Assembly: GCA_028532985.1 (NCBI GenBank)
Contig: JANCIK010000001.1
Coordinates: forward strand, 186,001 to 250,000
Direction: 5' to 3'
From: Stropharia rugosoannulata
Taxonomy: Eukaryota; Basidiomycota; Agaricomycetes; Agaricales; Strophariaceae
Length of the DNA stretch: 64,000 nt
Shown here: positions 33,333 through 45,241 of the stretch, piece by piece
Layout: every line of letters starts with the position of its first letter
Numbering within the stretch: position 1 is the first letter of the stretch
Notes under the pieces: model-generated
Told to the model about the DNA's origin: nothing
Database searches by the model: none
The model's input: the letters and a program-made list of their open reading frames with translations, nothing else
Translations under genes and position numbers: made by a program

Positions 33333-35657
33333 CTACATGGGCGGGTCCCCAAGCGCTTTTCTCCACTTGGCACCGAAGAACATTAGAAATACAACTGGTA
33401 CAAACGCAACAATCCTGGAATGAGTTGTCAAAAAAGTCAGAGGCAGTTTAAGAATTTGCTCATATCAACTCACGTTAAAGAAACGAAGAAAATGTAAGAC
33501 CACTGGAATCCGATCTAAGTATATTCCATCGATAATTCAGCGTCTCTAAGAACAACATGGAAGTTTAATGCACTGACTCTATCTCCTAAGGGAATACTGA
33601 ATATCTTTTGTAAGGAAACATGTTTCTATTCAGGTAGTCGTTACTCACACGTAAAAATTCAAAGGCATGCTGAACAACGCCCTACAGAAGCTGTAAATTT
33701 TAGGTCAGTCAGTGTATAGTATGAGCTTGTACACAGGTTGGACCTACTTGAAACAGATCGCAGTATCGTTACTCCTATGACGATAACAGTCACTACAGCT
33801 ATATGTGTAGCATACGGATAGCACAATTTGAACTGGGATAAATGAATAAGCGTATAGTTTGGGAAACACGAGGACGCACCTCCTAAGCAGGCAATAGCTG
33901 GGATACTAGTGAGTATGACTTACTAATCTTAAAGAGTACTTGCCGTACCAAGGCCAATGCATGGTGCAACAAAGGTGGTAACGTAATGGATCGTAAAGCC
34001 ATCTGCATGCTCATCAATCCACATTGATTGACCGAAAAAATGGGTTGCGCTTACATCTGAAAACAAATGAATGTGTCAATGCTATATTGGAGAGGCCTGC
34101 AGGCGTCGAGAGGATATAGGACTTACATGAGCATCCCAATGGGTACTGTAATAGCCCCTGTCCAGATACCTTGCAGCCGAAGTTCTGCCGGGACAGTGGT
34201 CTCTCCTCTCAGGAAAGCCCGTTTCTTTGCACGACGCATCATAGCATCAGTAACTGATCCTGAAAGCAGCTCTCCTATTGCACTGAAAATGTTCAGCTCT
34301 AGTTGAGCAACAATATTACATACCAAGCGAGAGCGCTTACGATCCAACGAGTAGGGACATGCCGGCTGCCAAGCTGCACACATATTTAATATAGACATGG
34401 AGTCAGCCCCCTAATGAACATACAATAGTTTTACTCACCCATTACGAGCTGGAGTAAAGTGATAAAGCCTTGTAAACAATACTGCAAAGGATAAGTTAGG
34501 TGCACCAGTCGAGTACCCGTGTGCCACCGTGCTTTATTTTCACATAACATAAGCATATAGTCTGATTATTATGCGCCAAAAATAGATGAATGGACTGGTA
34601 GGTAATACGCACTGATACAGAACTGGCAGAGCAACAGATGGGTACCTCAGCATGCCAAGGGACTTGATCCCAAATTGTCTGGCGTTTATTACGCGCCAGG
34701 CAGGGCGGTCAAGGTCCCAGAACCACAGTCTTCGCAAATAAGTCTTGAAATTCATCAGAGGCGGTTGGTATGGTTTGTCCTGTACCAGGACGTTGACTAC
34801 ATCAAGAAGCTCGGCCTTCGCTCGCTGTTTGTCTTCATTTGTGATTTCTGCACCGCCGCTTGCTCTGTCAAATATTGTCTCTGGTAGGAAGAATAAAGCA
34901 AAGAGGAAGAAAGCTCCGTTTAATATAGCTGCAACCCAATAGCACCATCTCCAGCCGCCCGCCCTAGCGATGTACCCTCCGATCTGCAACATAATTCGAT
35001 TGTGAACTTGAAGAGATATCATGAATTGTGATTGTATGTCCTACCACTGGCGATAAGTAACTGCCATTTGTCGAGAAAAACACAAAGAACCCCATTGCCC
35101 TGCCCCGATTATGTTCATAAAACAGGTCGACGACTGTACCTACCCCGAGGGCGATTGCGGCAAGGGGCCCAAATCCAATGAACAGAGAGAACAACACCAA
35201 ACGGGCGAACGACGGGGCTGTAGCCGAACCTACGGAAGATGCCAATCCAACCAATGCAGACAGCAGATACGCTGGCCTGCGCCCGTACACATTGGCGAGT
35301 GGAATGTAAAGAAAGGGACCGAACGCGCCGGCGCCTATCGCCCCCGTCGCTTGGTACGTGGCTACTAGTGGTGGGATGCCGAACTCATCGGCGACGGTGA
35401 CTATGGCTGGGTTCACCATCAATGTGGATAACCATGCTATGAATCCCAGGATGCAGACTTGTGCTAGGATGAGATACTTGAGCCACTGTTTTATGCCCAT
35501 CAGCTTATGCTGCATGTGTGAGAGAAGACAATGCCAGTGAGAGACATACATTGGGATAGTTCAACGGGTCCGATGGTGAGTCACTTGGCTGTGGGGAGAG
35601 TGGAAGCCCTGCGTCGTCTAGTTTTAGATAGTCACTTTCTCCATTCATTATGTGCAT
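33333..35657 (-). CDS. MFS transporter (DHA1-like), possibly mis-spliced
   Basis: Exon 1 is 35657-35550 (MHIMNGESDYLKLDD), exon 2 is 35509-35045 and exon 3 is 34983 to about 34613. Several shorter exons follow down to the stop at 33335-33333 (FLMFFGAKWRKALGDPPM). Helices include QVCILGFIAWLSTLMVNPAI and ALGVGTVVDLF. The loop-2/3 motif region reads PLANVYGRRPAYLLSALVG, and SYLSPVIGGYIARAGGWRW follows the exon 2/3 splice. A central loop (FDRASGGAEI) and a second half with IGELLSGSVTDAMMRRAKKR fit the 12-helix major facilitator plan of fungal export or uptake permeases. Substrate unknown. The exon 3 donor reads CAGTGCGTA, where CAGGTGCGTA would keep frame with the next exon; a missing G may impair this copy. 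Confidence 0.75.
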
Positions 35658-35699
35658 GGCAAGTGGAGCGAACGGACAGTGTTTACGTTGGAGTTGAAG

Positions 35700-37500
35700 T
35701 TGCACATTTACGTTCCTGTATTTATACCACTATTATTATAGTAGGGAGGTGTATCTTGAATGAGGCTGCTTGATCTTTGTTCCTACATGTTAATTGAATA
35801 CAACACAAATTCAGTTCCGTACGGGCAGCAAGGCAGCGACCATGAGCTAAAAAGGGATGAAGAGATAATAAACGTGCGGTTCTTTGCCCTATCACTTACA
35901 ACATGCTGTCCAGCAAATGTCACTCATGTATTGAGCATGTACTGGTATATTCTCTAAAAACAAACCCATTACTGCCAAAACTCATCGGTTATGCCAGGGA
36001 TAAGGGCACGTGTCTGGATATGCAATATTAAGACAGTTTTGACGTGACACGACAGTATAAATTGCAGTGGTGACAAAGCGCGACCGGCGTAATTACCTCC
36101 TTTATGCAACTCTCTACTACTTTCGCCTCGGTAACTTAGCTGTACTTCTTAAACTATTGAGGACCGATGCCTATCAGCGGCTGTAGAATAAAATTAACAC
36201 AACCGTCTAAATTGTGTGCAACGGATAGCTACCCGACACGTGTCATTATTGACTACCTAATAAGTTAGGGTACGAAGGAACATATCTAACCGACCTAGGG
36301 ACAGCCTAAGATCGACAGCTTCCTCCAGCTAGTGGTTTGTCCTTCACCGCTTTCATGGAATTTGTATTCCCCTTTATTTAATTCCTCACAGATCCCCATC
36401 AGGCTTTTGTATTGTCCGTTCTCGACCCTCGGTCTTCCCTCTACACTGCACTGTGCTTTTTTGTCCTTCACCGCACCAAACGGAAACCAAACACAAACGC
36501 TTCTACTACGTTTTTACATAGTATATGTGCGTTTATAAAAGGGTAATCACGGATGTCACCCGCGAGCCAGACTCCAGTCATGGGGCCCTCTCACAATGAT
36601 CCCCCACACAGCTTCCACGCGCCACGCGCGTCGACCTGTTGCCCGCCCATTCATGATCTCGCAGATCATCACTCCGTCAGTCTTGACACACATTTTTGAC
36701 ACCCACCCTTCAGCACCCCCGAACATTCACATGCACACTTTACTGGTAGATCTCCCTGTTCGCGTTTTCTCTTCGCAAGTCCCATGACACCTATTAGAGA
36801 TAGGTTCGTCTCGAGGCCTCTCGAGGAGCGCTCGTAGATTATGTAACATACACAATTTGTACATGGCTTTGTCTGTTATCATCATCCGAGTCGTCGGTCA
36901 TCGCTTTCAACACCCGGTCTTCCCTTCGTTGGTCAGCTTTTCTTCAAGCTTAAGTCTCTTACCCTTTGATAACACCTTTTTTCATTTTTTGCTCCACCAT
37001 TTGTAAGAAGCTCGTATTCGTCCCAAATAAAACTTTTCACGCAGGCTTCGCCGCAACTTCGCCGCTGACTGTAAGGGCGAGGCCGCCAAGAGGCCGCGCA
37101 CACCTGTATCACGCGTGAACACGCGACTCCCATCGTGATTTACCAACTCGGCACGGAAGCCGAACGTCATGCCGAAGCCATGAAATAGCAGGTACTGGAA
37201 ATACCCTCGAATATTGTAGATTCGTGGGTGTTGAGAGTCTAACATTATGATACTCAGGAATTTTGAACAACATATCTCATATTCTTAATATTTCATACCT
37301 CAGCGCTCAGTTTTTGCTCTGCTTCTCAAATAATGCACAAAGTACACTGCAACCTGAAAGCGGAGCTTGAATCCGTAATTGAAACAAAGTTATTTGATTT
37401 GATCACGCAGGAGATTATCTCAATCTACATCTTTCTAGCTTTCCAACAATGTCGACACTATGATTTCGTAGAAACACCTCAAGCCACTAACTTGCTAAGC
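35700..37500. other. No supported gene; pyrimidine-rich 36300-36980
   Basis: This stretch lies between the divergent MFS and F-box genes and so may hold both promoters. 36300-36980 is C+T-rich. No coding feature. Confidence 0.4.
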
Positions 37501-37528
37501 GTATCCGTCACATACCCCATTTACCGCA

Positions 37529-38910
37529 ATGTCTGACCTTCCTCCGGAGCTCGTCGAGTTCGTACTCTACGAGCTAGCGAACAACTTACGGCGGCACCCC
37601 GCCTCTCCCTATTTCTCTACCATTGCACGCGTATGTCACCACTGGAGGCGTCACGCAAACGTTCACCGCTTCAAAGTTCTCGATATTACCATATCCTCAA
37701 GCACTCGCGGGGGCGCGTCAACTGCGCAGCTCTGCCAGCTGGCAGAACTGCTTTCATCATCAGTGTGGCCTGCCGGAGAAGGCGTGTCCGACTATGTACA
37801 GGAACTTGGGCTCTCCTTTAGCATGTCAGCACAGAGGCTTGGCCTTGTTATGTCCAGCAGAAAAGATTCCCTGATCACGATCCTCGGCGCGCTGTTTCGC
37901 ACTCCTGCAGGCTCAGGTGTCCCTGAAAACTACTACCTCAATAGCACGCAAGGCTATACGCTACGTCTGGGTGGTACAGATTTTCAGTATTACCTCCACT
38001 TCGAAGATCTGGATAGCGACGTCTGTTCAGCCATACAAGGTATCAGCTCCAGTTCGTATCTGTCCACACTGGATATAACACATGTACGCGAGGCTCCGAC
38101 TGCCCTATGCTCTTCGCCGTCTCTGAGAGTCTTGAACATGAAAAATGTCATATTTAACGGAAAGCAGGGGAGCAATGGCAGAGTCGACTTAAGCGCCCTG
38201 CAGTCGCTGAGCATCGATACATTATGCATCACGTCTGGTCTATTCTCCAGAACTCCGCCGCCATTACTAAAAGAACTCAATGTCCATATGTCAAATTACG
38301 ATGTCCGCAAGCTCTTGAAGCAAATATACCACTTTGGAGGCGTCCTCGACTCTTTGTATATGCAGTTTGATATGGGTATGCTACCATTAACCTTTTCATG
38401 TGTTCCCTGCAACTGAATCGTATAGCTCTACCTATGCCGTACTATAGCCTGGACTACACCCGTCTCAGTCTACTCACGTACGTCTCACTGGAGCTCACAC
38501 ATTCCATTCCCGCATTCGACGGCGACGCTTACATGGCTGATCTATCCCGATCTGTTCAATTCCTTCCGCCTGATCCTGGGCCCGGGCTGGATATATCTTT
38601 CGTGTTGAACATATATGTTGTCTGCGATGCAGAGCCAAAAGGATCGACGCTGGATCTAGAAAGGGTTGGGAACTGGATTAACGAGGAGCCGCTTGCGGCC
38701 TACCTGAGGAACAGTCGCATTCCACACCTACACGTTCCGGGCTCTGAGGCGCGCGTAACCGTCGACATGACTGTACAGTTCAAGACTTCCAGCGGGGACT
38801 ACGCCAGTGTATCGAGCAAGAGAAAAGAGATATACGAGAGAAGGATGAGGCAGCGCTTCTTCCGCTTGGATAATATAAACGGAGTTGATTTCTCCGTTGA
38901 AATTGTTTAA
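37529..38910 (+). CDS. F-box protein, two exons
   Basis: Exon 1 is 37529-38375, a 50-nt intron covers 38376-38425, and exon 2 is 38426-38910; 443 residues. It starts MSDLPPELVEFVLYELA, an F-box core at the extreme N-terminus. The typical STIARVCHHWRRHANVHRF follows, matching STIALLSHRF and STIALLSRRF in the paralogs. The phase-1 intron falls at the family's conserved place, before ALPMPYYSLDYTRLSLL. The C-terminal exon ends with RRMRQRFFRLDNINGVDFSVEI, like the other copies (LRDVFGVLNSIRGVHLDI). Intact; probably an SCF substrate adaptor of unknown target. Confidence 0.8.
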
Positions 38911-39216
38911 TGTATTGTTGTACGCGCGTATAGGTAGTATATAAAAATGCTAATTTTATCTATATATATGTAAATCTATTTCTTTTGCTTTGCTTGACTG
39001 ACGCAGGTGCCATTTCGAACGTACCATTCCGCTTGCCCGTTACAATGGAGTTTGACCCAAGTCAATATGTATACAACATTACGAGAGCTACTCGGGCAAT
39101 GTGGACTCGACGAAAACAAGTGAAGATTCGTGTTTATCTTGAGCTGTTAATACAGCGCACCATTTTAGACATATCCCGCCCCAGACATAACCAAATTATA
39201 CACCGACCTTTTCGAC

Positions 39217-39507
39217 TCAGCATCCCCGCATCGTGTCAGTAGTGCAAGACAGTGAGATATACTCGTTGATATCGAACATATCATCCAGTATGACGGTCGC
39301 GGAGACTATGGGCATCGCAGCTGCACGAAGGGGAGCGACAAGGACAAGACCGGCTCGCACCAGTGACCTAGATATGCGCGGCTTGAAAGTGCTTGAGTCG
39401 AGCTGACAGATGCGCGGTATTCTCGGATGGTTACCCTGCAGACCAATTTTCATTGCCCCACGCACGCGCGTGGTCGCTTCGAGGAACTGCGTAAACAGTT
39501 TGGCCAT
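39217..39507 (-). pseudogene. MLKL-N-terminal-like fragment (copy 4)
   Basis: From the ATG at 39507 (MAKLFTQFLEATTRVRG) the frame reads FKPRISRSLVRAGLVLVAPL, the same segment as copies 1-3. It diverges after MPIV and stops at 39217. The VPWVKGAA helix and later exons are missing, so this is a 5' fragment. Confidence 0.5.
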
Positions 39508-39926
39508 GGACCCCGCACTGAGGGATGGGTAATGGCGGGAGGAGAGAATGGGGCAGTGGGTGCCAGTCCTGGTGGCTCGGGGACTCCTACTTCCAGTAAT
39601 GCAGAGCATCCATGGTCGTGTCGAGTCATGACTGCACTGGCACTCGTGCAGAGCATCCGAGTGACAGCGCTTAAGTACAGGTATTTGCTCTAGCTTATGA
39701 TACCTATCCGTGGGGGCATTGTAGGCTGTGAAAGAAGTTGAGATATTCAATTGCGCAGTATAGAGCTGTTCAGGTTATAATACAAATTTGAACGACCAAA
39801 GAAAGCGATCTAATATAAAATTCCCATGACTTCTATACGGGTTGAGCTCTATTCCGCCTGTAAAAATTCTGTGTCAGTCACTAATGAAATAGTAGTTAAT
39901 ATCAGTAGATGCTCACAGAAAAGACC

Positions 39927-42489
39927 TTAATCTGCACGAATATCCAGGTGAACACCGCGAATGCTATTCAAGACGCCAAACACATCCCTGAGACGTGCTT
40001 CGTACTTTTCTCTCTTTTCCAAGGATGGACGTTCATGGAAATCATCTGCAGGGGTTCTAAATTTAGCAGTCACCAGAATGTGAACATCTTTCTCTTTTAA
40101 ATTGACGGTGTGGCCGGAGTGTGGGGCATGGCTTAGTGAAAAGCAGTACTCGGCCAAATAGCGCAACAAAGCAGTCATGCCAACGTACTCGGGGTAACGG
40201 CACAGAGCCTCAAGGCGGGTTTCGTCGTCATTGTTGCTGCAAAGTAGTGTTCCACTGAAAGCAATACTGACGCTTATGCTGCGTCCACGAGGAGGAGAAA
40301 GAAGAGTTATCAGACGCGTGAATAAGGAAGGACCATTGAGGTCGCTCATCTCGAATATCTGATAAATGCGAATGGCCAAGGACTCGAGCTTCGGAAGTCT
40401 TGTATAGTCAATTGCTGTTATTGGACGATTTATTCCTAGAAATATGAGTAGGAGAAGCATATATTATCACAATGCGAAACCTACCCTTACGAATGCTAAG
40501 GCTCAATGAGTGGAGAGCAGTACCAAAGGAATATATGTCTTCGTACACCGTGGTAGGGATATCATCGTGCATGCAGGTGAGGCAGAGACGAGTCAGTTGA
40601 GGACGGAGAGATTGCAAAGGAAGAATATTTGCAATTTCAGTCGTAGTGTCTGACTCGAGTACTTTGACATTGCAGAGTGGAAAGGTATGGCCGTTGCCAT
40701 GATCGTTGTTGTGACTCTCGGATATGGCGGGTGGAGCCAAAGAACCTGTAAACTTGACAAAGCTTAGTACTATATGTGAAAGAAACACAGATGAGCACAG
40801 CGAAGGGGGGATTTCTAAATGATATATGTGCAAGGACTTCAGATTTGGATGCGCGCAGGCGGCGTATAAAGCAGGAAGGAGGTGAGGGAAGCGTCTAGCA
40901 ATCAAGCAGTCAGATGGAAGCAATGAACCGTACATATATAGGGAACTGCAACCGGCCCCTTTCTCATGGAAGACCGCATTGAGGATGGACAGAAAGCTGA
41001 ACATAATGCTGTGGTGAGGTTCACCTCTCCCAAAGTTGACCCACAAAAATTTTACATGCTGAGACACTGTTTGGTCGGCTGTCCATATAGGATTTGTGAG
41101 TATTTTTCCTAAACTGACAAGCCGTCTGCGGCGGTCAGAGTCGCTGCCTATACTGATATTGCACCAGCTAAATCTGCGTCTGTTTGCAAGGTTGCAGAAG
41201 CGGTGAGAGAGAAGTGCAATAGTCGAGTAATGCATCAGCAAAGTGTGATTTGGCTATGAAGCACTCCACAGCACTCTATAGCACCATAGTGCCATAGCAT
41301 AGGGTACCCTCTTTATAGCGCTCTGTGAGTTGACCTAATTCTTTATAGTAGCTACCAAATTTATAGAGCGCTATGGAGTTCTTCATAGTAGGGCATTAAC
41401 TCAATAGCATGCTGTGGACTGCTATGGATTGCTATGGAACAGCTCTCGGTTACTGATGGCAATTCAAAATTATCTCAGAGCTAATTTTGAATTTGAATTG
41501 CCATGCACGCAGCACAATTAACGAGAAACAAGCAAATAGTTGTATTGTTTGTAAGATACATATTATTTTACACATTTATATAGGAAGTACATATACAGTA
41601 AAGTACATTGTAGAAAAAAATACACATATGATGCATGCTCACCAAGTCTCCGTAAAAAGCTGGTGCAATTGTCATCAGTATCAATATGACATGGGGCCAA
41701 CAAGGGGGATGTACTTACCTTTCCAAACCCCAGGGATTGTCGAGATGAAAGTATTGGGGAGAGCCGGTGCTGAATATAGTGAGAAAGAGGACAACGGATG
41801 GTGGTGGTGGAAGGGTGCTAAATGTCACAATGATCAATGATGCCGATGTGGATGTATTGCCATTGGCAAGCGCCGCATCTGGCACCAGGACCCCGGAGCG
41901 GAGAGACCGAACAGTGTCATACCAACTTATGCTTACCTGTCTGTTATGCACAAGTTACGCACATGAGAGGTACCGTCAGCAAAGCAGTTTGTTGGCCATG
42001 AGAGCTGAATATATAGTGTTGAGTATTTGAGGGCAGGTTCAGTGTACTTAGACTTGAAACAAGTTTACATGCTGTTAAATATGCCTCATCAAGTTCGACT
42101 CAGTATACAATAAGTACATAGCAATATGGAAATATTTGGGAAGTATGGACTGCTTCAAAGAAATCATAGCACTTTGTAGTGCTGTATAGTGCTGCAGAGT
42201 TGATGCTATTTTTACCATTATGTCATTTCCCGGGCATGTCAATTGTATGTCCCCTTCGAATGATATGCGGCCTCTATAACTACTATGACTTGCTACAGAA
42301 TTGCGAGCATTCTATGATTTGCTATAGCAAAAATCACAGTTTGCTGATGTGGGGGGATTTCTTGTCCGCCCCAATGTCGTCTGCGGAGGCGATGACAATC
42401 GGCTCCAGTATCTCGAAAGGAAGAAATATCGTCTTCTTTTTTGTTGGTTGATCAGGGGTGATTTTTGCCTTCCGAAGCCGGCGAAACAT
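39927..42489 (-). pseudogene. F-box gene split by a 1.1-kb element
   Basis: The N-terminal part is 42489-42352 (MFRRLRKAKI; F-box IFLPFEILEPIVIASADDIG; KKSP). It is separated from YSTIALLSHRF at 41230 by the element at 41233-42349. The rest of exon 1 ends at 40485, a 49-nt intron covers 40484-40436, and exon 2 is 40435-39927 (GINRPITAIDYTRLPKLESL to VHLDIRAD). If one copy of the CA duplication is kept and the element is dropped, the parts join in frame to 464 residues with no stop. The 60-kb paralog shows the uninterrupted order SPHYSTIALLSRRF. As it stands the gene cannot make the full protein, unless the element is spliced out or excised. Confidence 0.85.
41233..42349. mobile_element. CATCAG-ended inverted-repeat element, 1117 bp, non-autonomous
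   Basis: Left end CATCAGCAAAGTGTGATTT; right end, complemented, CATCAGCAAACTGTGATTT. Both sides carry TG (41231-41232, 42350-42351). The arms are packed with words like TGCTATAG, CTATAGCAC and CTATGGA in both orientations (41250-41450, 42160-42330). No transposase is recognised. The ends and the TG/CA duplication match those of the 12.9-kb Plavaka-type element, which may supply the transposase. Confidence 0.85.
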
Positions 42490-42837
42490 GGTGGTTCAGA
42501 ATGTACTTTTAAATTGCTTTTAAATTTGCATTGGCTTATCGATCAAAAAACGACACAAGTCACCTGATAAGAGCTCAAGCGAAAAAGTATTTATACTGCA
42601 GGATCCGCTGTCCTTGTGTTACGACTGATCCTGAAAGACGTATATCATGAGATAAAAAGAGAGATATCTTATAGTTTTCGCAGTCCAGTGCGAATGAAAC
42701 TAATCACTAGTAGCCGCTTTTGAGCCGCTTCCGTCGTAGTGACATGCCTTCGTGAGCGGTTGATATATTTATCACGCGTTGTAAAAAATCATAAGAAGCT
42801 CAAGTTTACTGTTCAATTTCTATTGTATACTACAGCA

Positions 42838-44397
42838 CTAGAGCCTATTAACTACTAGCTGAAACTGATCAGGAAAAGCCACATCTTTTAGGAGTTCTTT
42901 TGTTGCCATAACATCAACGAAAGAACAAAAAACGATCAAAGACAGACTTCTAAATCTTGTTGAACAACTGCCTGCAATCATTAACCTTTGTGCCATGAAG
43001 GCATGCAGAGAAGCTATATCAAGAAGCCGACAAAGATCTGTGGTAAAGTTTTGCAACTTAGGACACAACATGTTTCTTCGTTCATCCGCTTCCGCGAGGC
43101 TGTATAAAAGACCATCATAGAACGTGAAATCTTCTTCATTATAGTAGGAGCGATCTTCGCTGAGATAGAGGGTAGTGAGCTCGAGACAATGATGTAGGCA
43201 TTTGACAAGCTCGTCGGCGCGAATGAACACAGAGAGGTGCAGATGTGTTAAGTGGGTAGTACGTGCTATCAATGGTAGCGCAGATGTCGTTACAGCATAG
43301 CCCCTACTTTTGGCATACTCAAGATGCTCCAATTGTGGTGTATTGAATGCTTCAGTTATGACTATCCGTCCATCAGTATCTCTTTCTTCAATGTAGAGCT
43401 CTTCCGTTGCGTTCAAGTACCGTAAGCAAGGCAGTTTTATCTCCCCAATTTCAATTAATTCGCATATGGGGCAGAAATACACAGTAAGTGCGACGAGAGA
43501 AAGACATTGACGGAGAATATTGGCGAAATCTTCGACCTCCACTGTTGCTATATCTTCCAAATCGAGATGGGTAAGAGAAGAGAGTTGAGCAATGGACTGA
43601 TAAACTTGATGCCAGGTTAAGCCGGATATCTTCGTCAAAGCTTCACAATTGAGCATCGGTACGGGGTCATTGCTGATGAGCGAAGCATCAAGCTCCAGCG
43701 CCTGAAGCAGTGGTATGTCCTTTGGTGTGAGCATTCGCACGCGCCTCCATAATGTATCAGTAGGCATTTCAATGCTAATCTTGATATGCTGCCAGCGAGA
43801 TGAACATGCAAATGCTTCGTTGATAATGGCTTCGTGAGTAAGAACGACCGCAGCTGTCCATCTGGGGTCGCAGTTTGGAAGATCTATAAATATGCGAAGT
43901 GGTTGGTTAGCTGCGCGCTTTGTCAGCCATTCTTTGACCAATTGGGATGATCTAACACCGGATTTTGGGTCGAGGTCAAGGTGAATTGATTTCCAGAGAA
44001 CTGGCATGGATAGGGCAATCTTCCTCAGGTCTGACGAGATGTGTGTGAGAAGTTGTGGCGCGGCGGAGATAGATGTAGTAGTAAAAGTCTCGTAGAAGCC
44101 GCTTGGATGTGGTGTATCTAGAAGACAGGCCTTGAAAATCTCGCCAACTATTTCATCCGGTACGCGCCGAATCGGAGCCACAATCTTCTTGAGCAATGCG
44201 AGTCTCTTGAGAATGGGGTGTTTACCATTGCTGTAGTACAGTTCGAGTTGTTCCTTTACGGATACGGAGACTTGAGCCAGTTGACCGTCGCATTCCGCGA
44301 TCATTGCCCTCGCCAACGCGAGCTCGCCAGGTGTTGGTGCTCTATTCGAATTAAGTAGACTTGTTGAAAAATGGCTTGAGACATCCTTGTCAGCCAT
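42838..44397 (-). CDS. F-box protein of a second subfamily, intronless
   Basis: A single frame of 519 residues starts at the ATG of MADKDVSSHF. After a helical region (ELALARAMIAECDGQLAQVS...LLKKIVAPI) comes the F-box core IRRVPDEIVGEIFKACLL, followed by the HISSDLRKIALSMPVLWKSI segment. This is the standard plan of the large agaricomycete F-box/LRR-like family: coiled region, VPxEIxxEIF, then xxCxxWRxxAxxxPxLW. The remainder has about ten irregular leucine-rich repeats (LTHLDLEDIA, LVALTVYFCP, LEHLEYAKSR, LTHLHLSVFI), a likely substrate-binding solenoid. It is unrelated in detail to the two-exon F-box family around it. Looks intact. Confidence 0.85.
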   Translation of the reverse strand: MADKDVSSHFSTSLLNSNRAPTPGELALARAMIAECDGQLAQVSVSVKEQLELYYSNGKHPILKRLALLKKIVAPIRRVPDEIVGEIFKACLLDTPHPSGFYETFTTTSISAAPQLLTHISSDLRKIALSMPVLWKSIHLDLDPKSGVRSSQLVKEWLTKRAANQPLRIFIDLPNCDPRWTAAVVLTHEAIINEAFACSSRWQHIKISIEMPTDTLWRRVRMLTPKDIPLLQALELDASLISNDPVPMLNCEALTKISGLTWHQVYQSIAQLSSLTHLDLEDIATVEVEDFANILRQCLSLVALTVYFCPICELIEIGEIKLPCLRYLNATEELYIEERDTDGRIVITEAFNTPQLEHLEYAKSRGYAVTTSALPLIARTTHLTHLHLSVFIRADELVKCLHHCLELTTLYLSEDRSYYNEEDFTFYDGLLYSLAEADERRNMLCPKLQNFTTDLCRLLDIASLHAFMAQRLMIAGSCSTRFRSLSLIVFCSFVDVMATKELLKDVAFPDQFQLVVNRL

Positions 44398-44503
44398 CAG
44401 AGCACCTATCGAGTACACAAGATATCGAGAACCAAGATTGAACGCAGGATCAATGCGGAGCTGAAGCTGAAGCGCTGCAGTTCAACATGCCAGACAAACA
44501 TAA

Positions 44504-45238
44504 GGGCCTGTTTGGCTGAAGTTCGACGCCGTCATATTATCACCAGGTTCCCTTGTTTGGTAACACCTTGCACGTGCCTCACGAGGGTGACAGTGAGTGA
44601 CTATGCAATCAGTATGTGTAATCATTAGGTAAACTCAAATGTCTTGTTGGCATCGGCTGCGCCGCTGCGTCAAGGCTGCGTCGGCTGTTTATGTGTAACG
44701 GATACATGTATTATGAGTACAAGAGCACTAATTCTGCATTACTTGGTAGGAAGGTATATTGAGACACAAAGGAATATACTCTATATAATAGCATGTGTAA
44801 AAGAAAACCAAAAGAAAAACAAGGTTTGTTTTGGACTCCGAAGGAAGCCAAATGTCAGCTACCGGGGCAGGGGCAGCCGGGGTCATATTTGCCTGAGTCG
44901 AACTTTGCAAGTAAACATAATTAAGCAACGGCCTCAAGCTCACGGCCTGTGCCAAGGAGTCAGGATTTATTTGCAATGAAATATGTAAGTCACATGTGTT
45001 CAAAAATCTCCCTTGTAGTCTACAATACGCCAAAAGAAATCATTGAGATTTTGAACAAGGGATGGCTTCAAGACGGCTTGGTTACCGTGAAAAGCCGAGA
45101 TACGGCAATGATGGCGGAATGGGTTGTATATTCGTCACACATCATAACAATATCCGAAAAGGTGATTGATTACTAAGACTACCAAACAAGGGAACCTGGT
45201 GATAATATGACGGCGTCGAACTTCAGCCGAACAGGCCC
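44504..45238. mobile_element. PIF/Harbinger-type MITE, 735 bp
   Basis: The terminal inverted repeats start GGGCCTGTTTGGCTGAAG and extend 59 bp with one mismatch. TAA flanks both sides (44501-44503, 45239-45241). GGGCCTGTTTGG ends and a TAA/TTA duplication are the signature of PIF/Harbinger (Tourist-like) elements. No transposase inside. The near-perfect ends suggest recent movement. Confidence 0.9.
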
Positions 45239-45241
45239 TAA

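Noticed and set aside
41233..42349. Helitron or insertion without target duplication
   Set aside because: Comparison with the intact order SPHYSTIALL in the 60-kb paralog shows that a CA (TG) is duplicated, and the ends are inverted repeats, so it is a TIR transposon.
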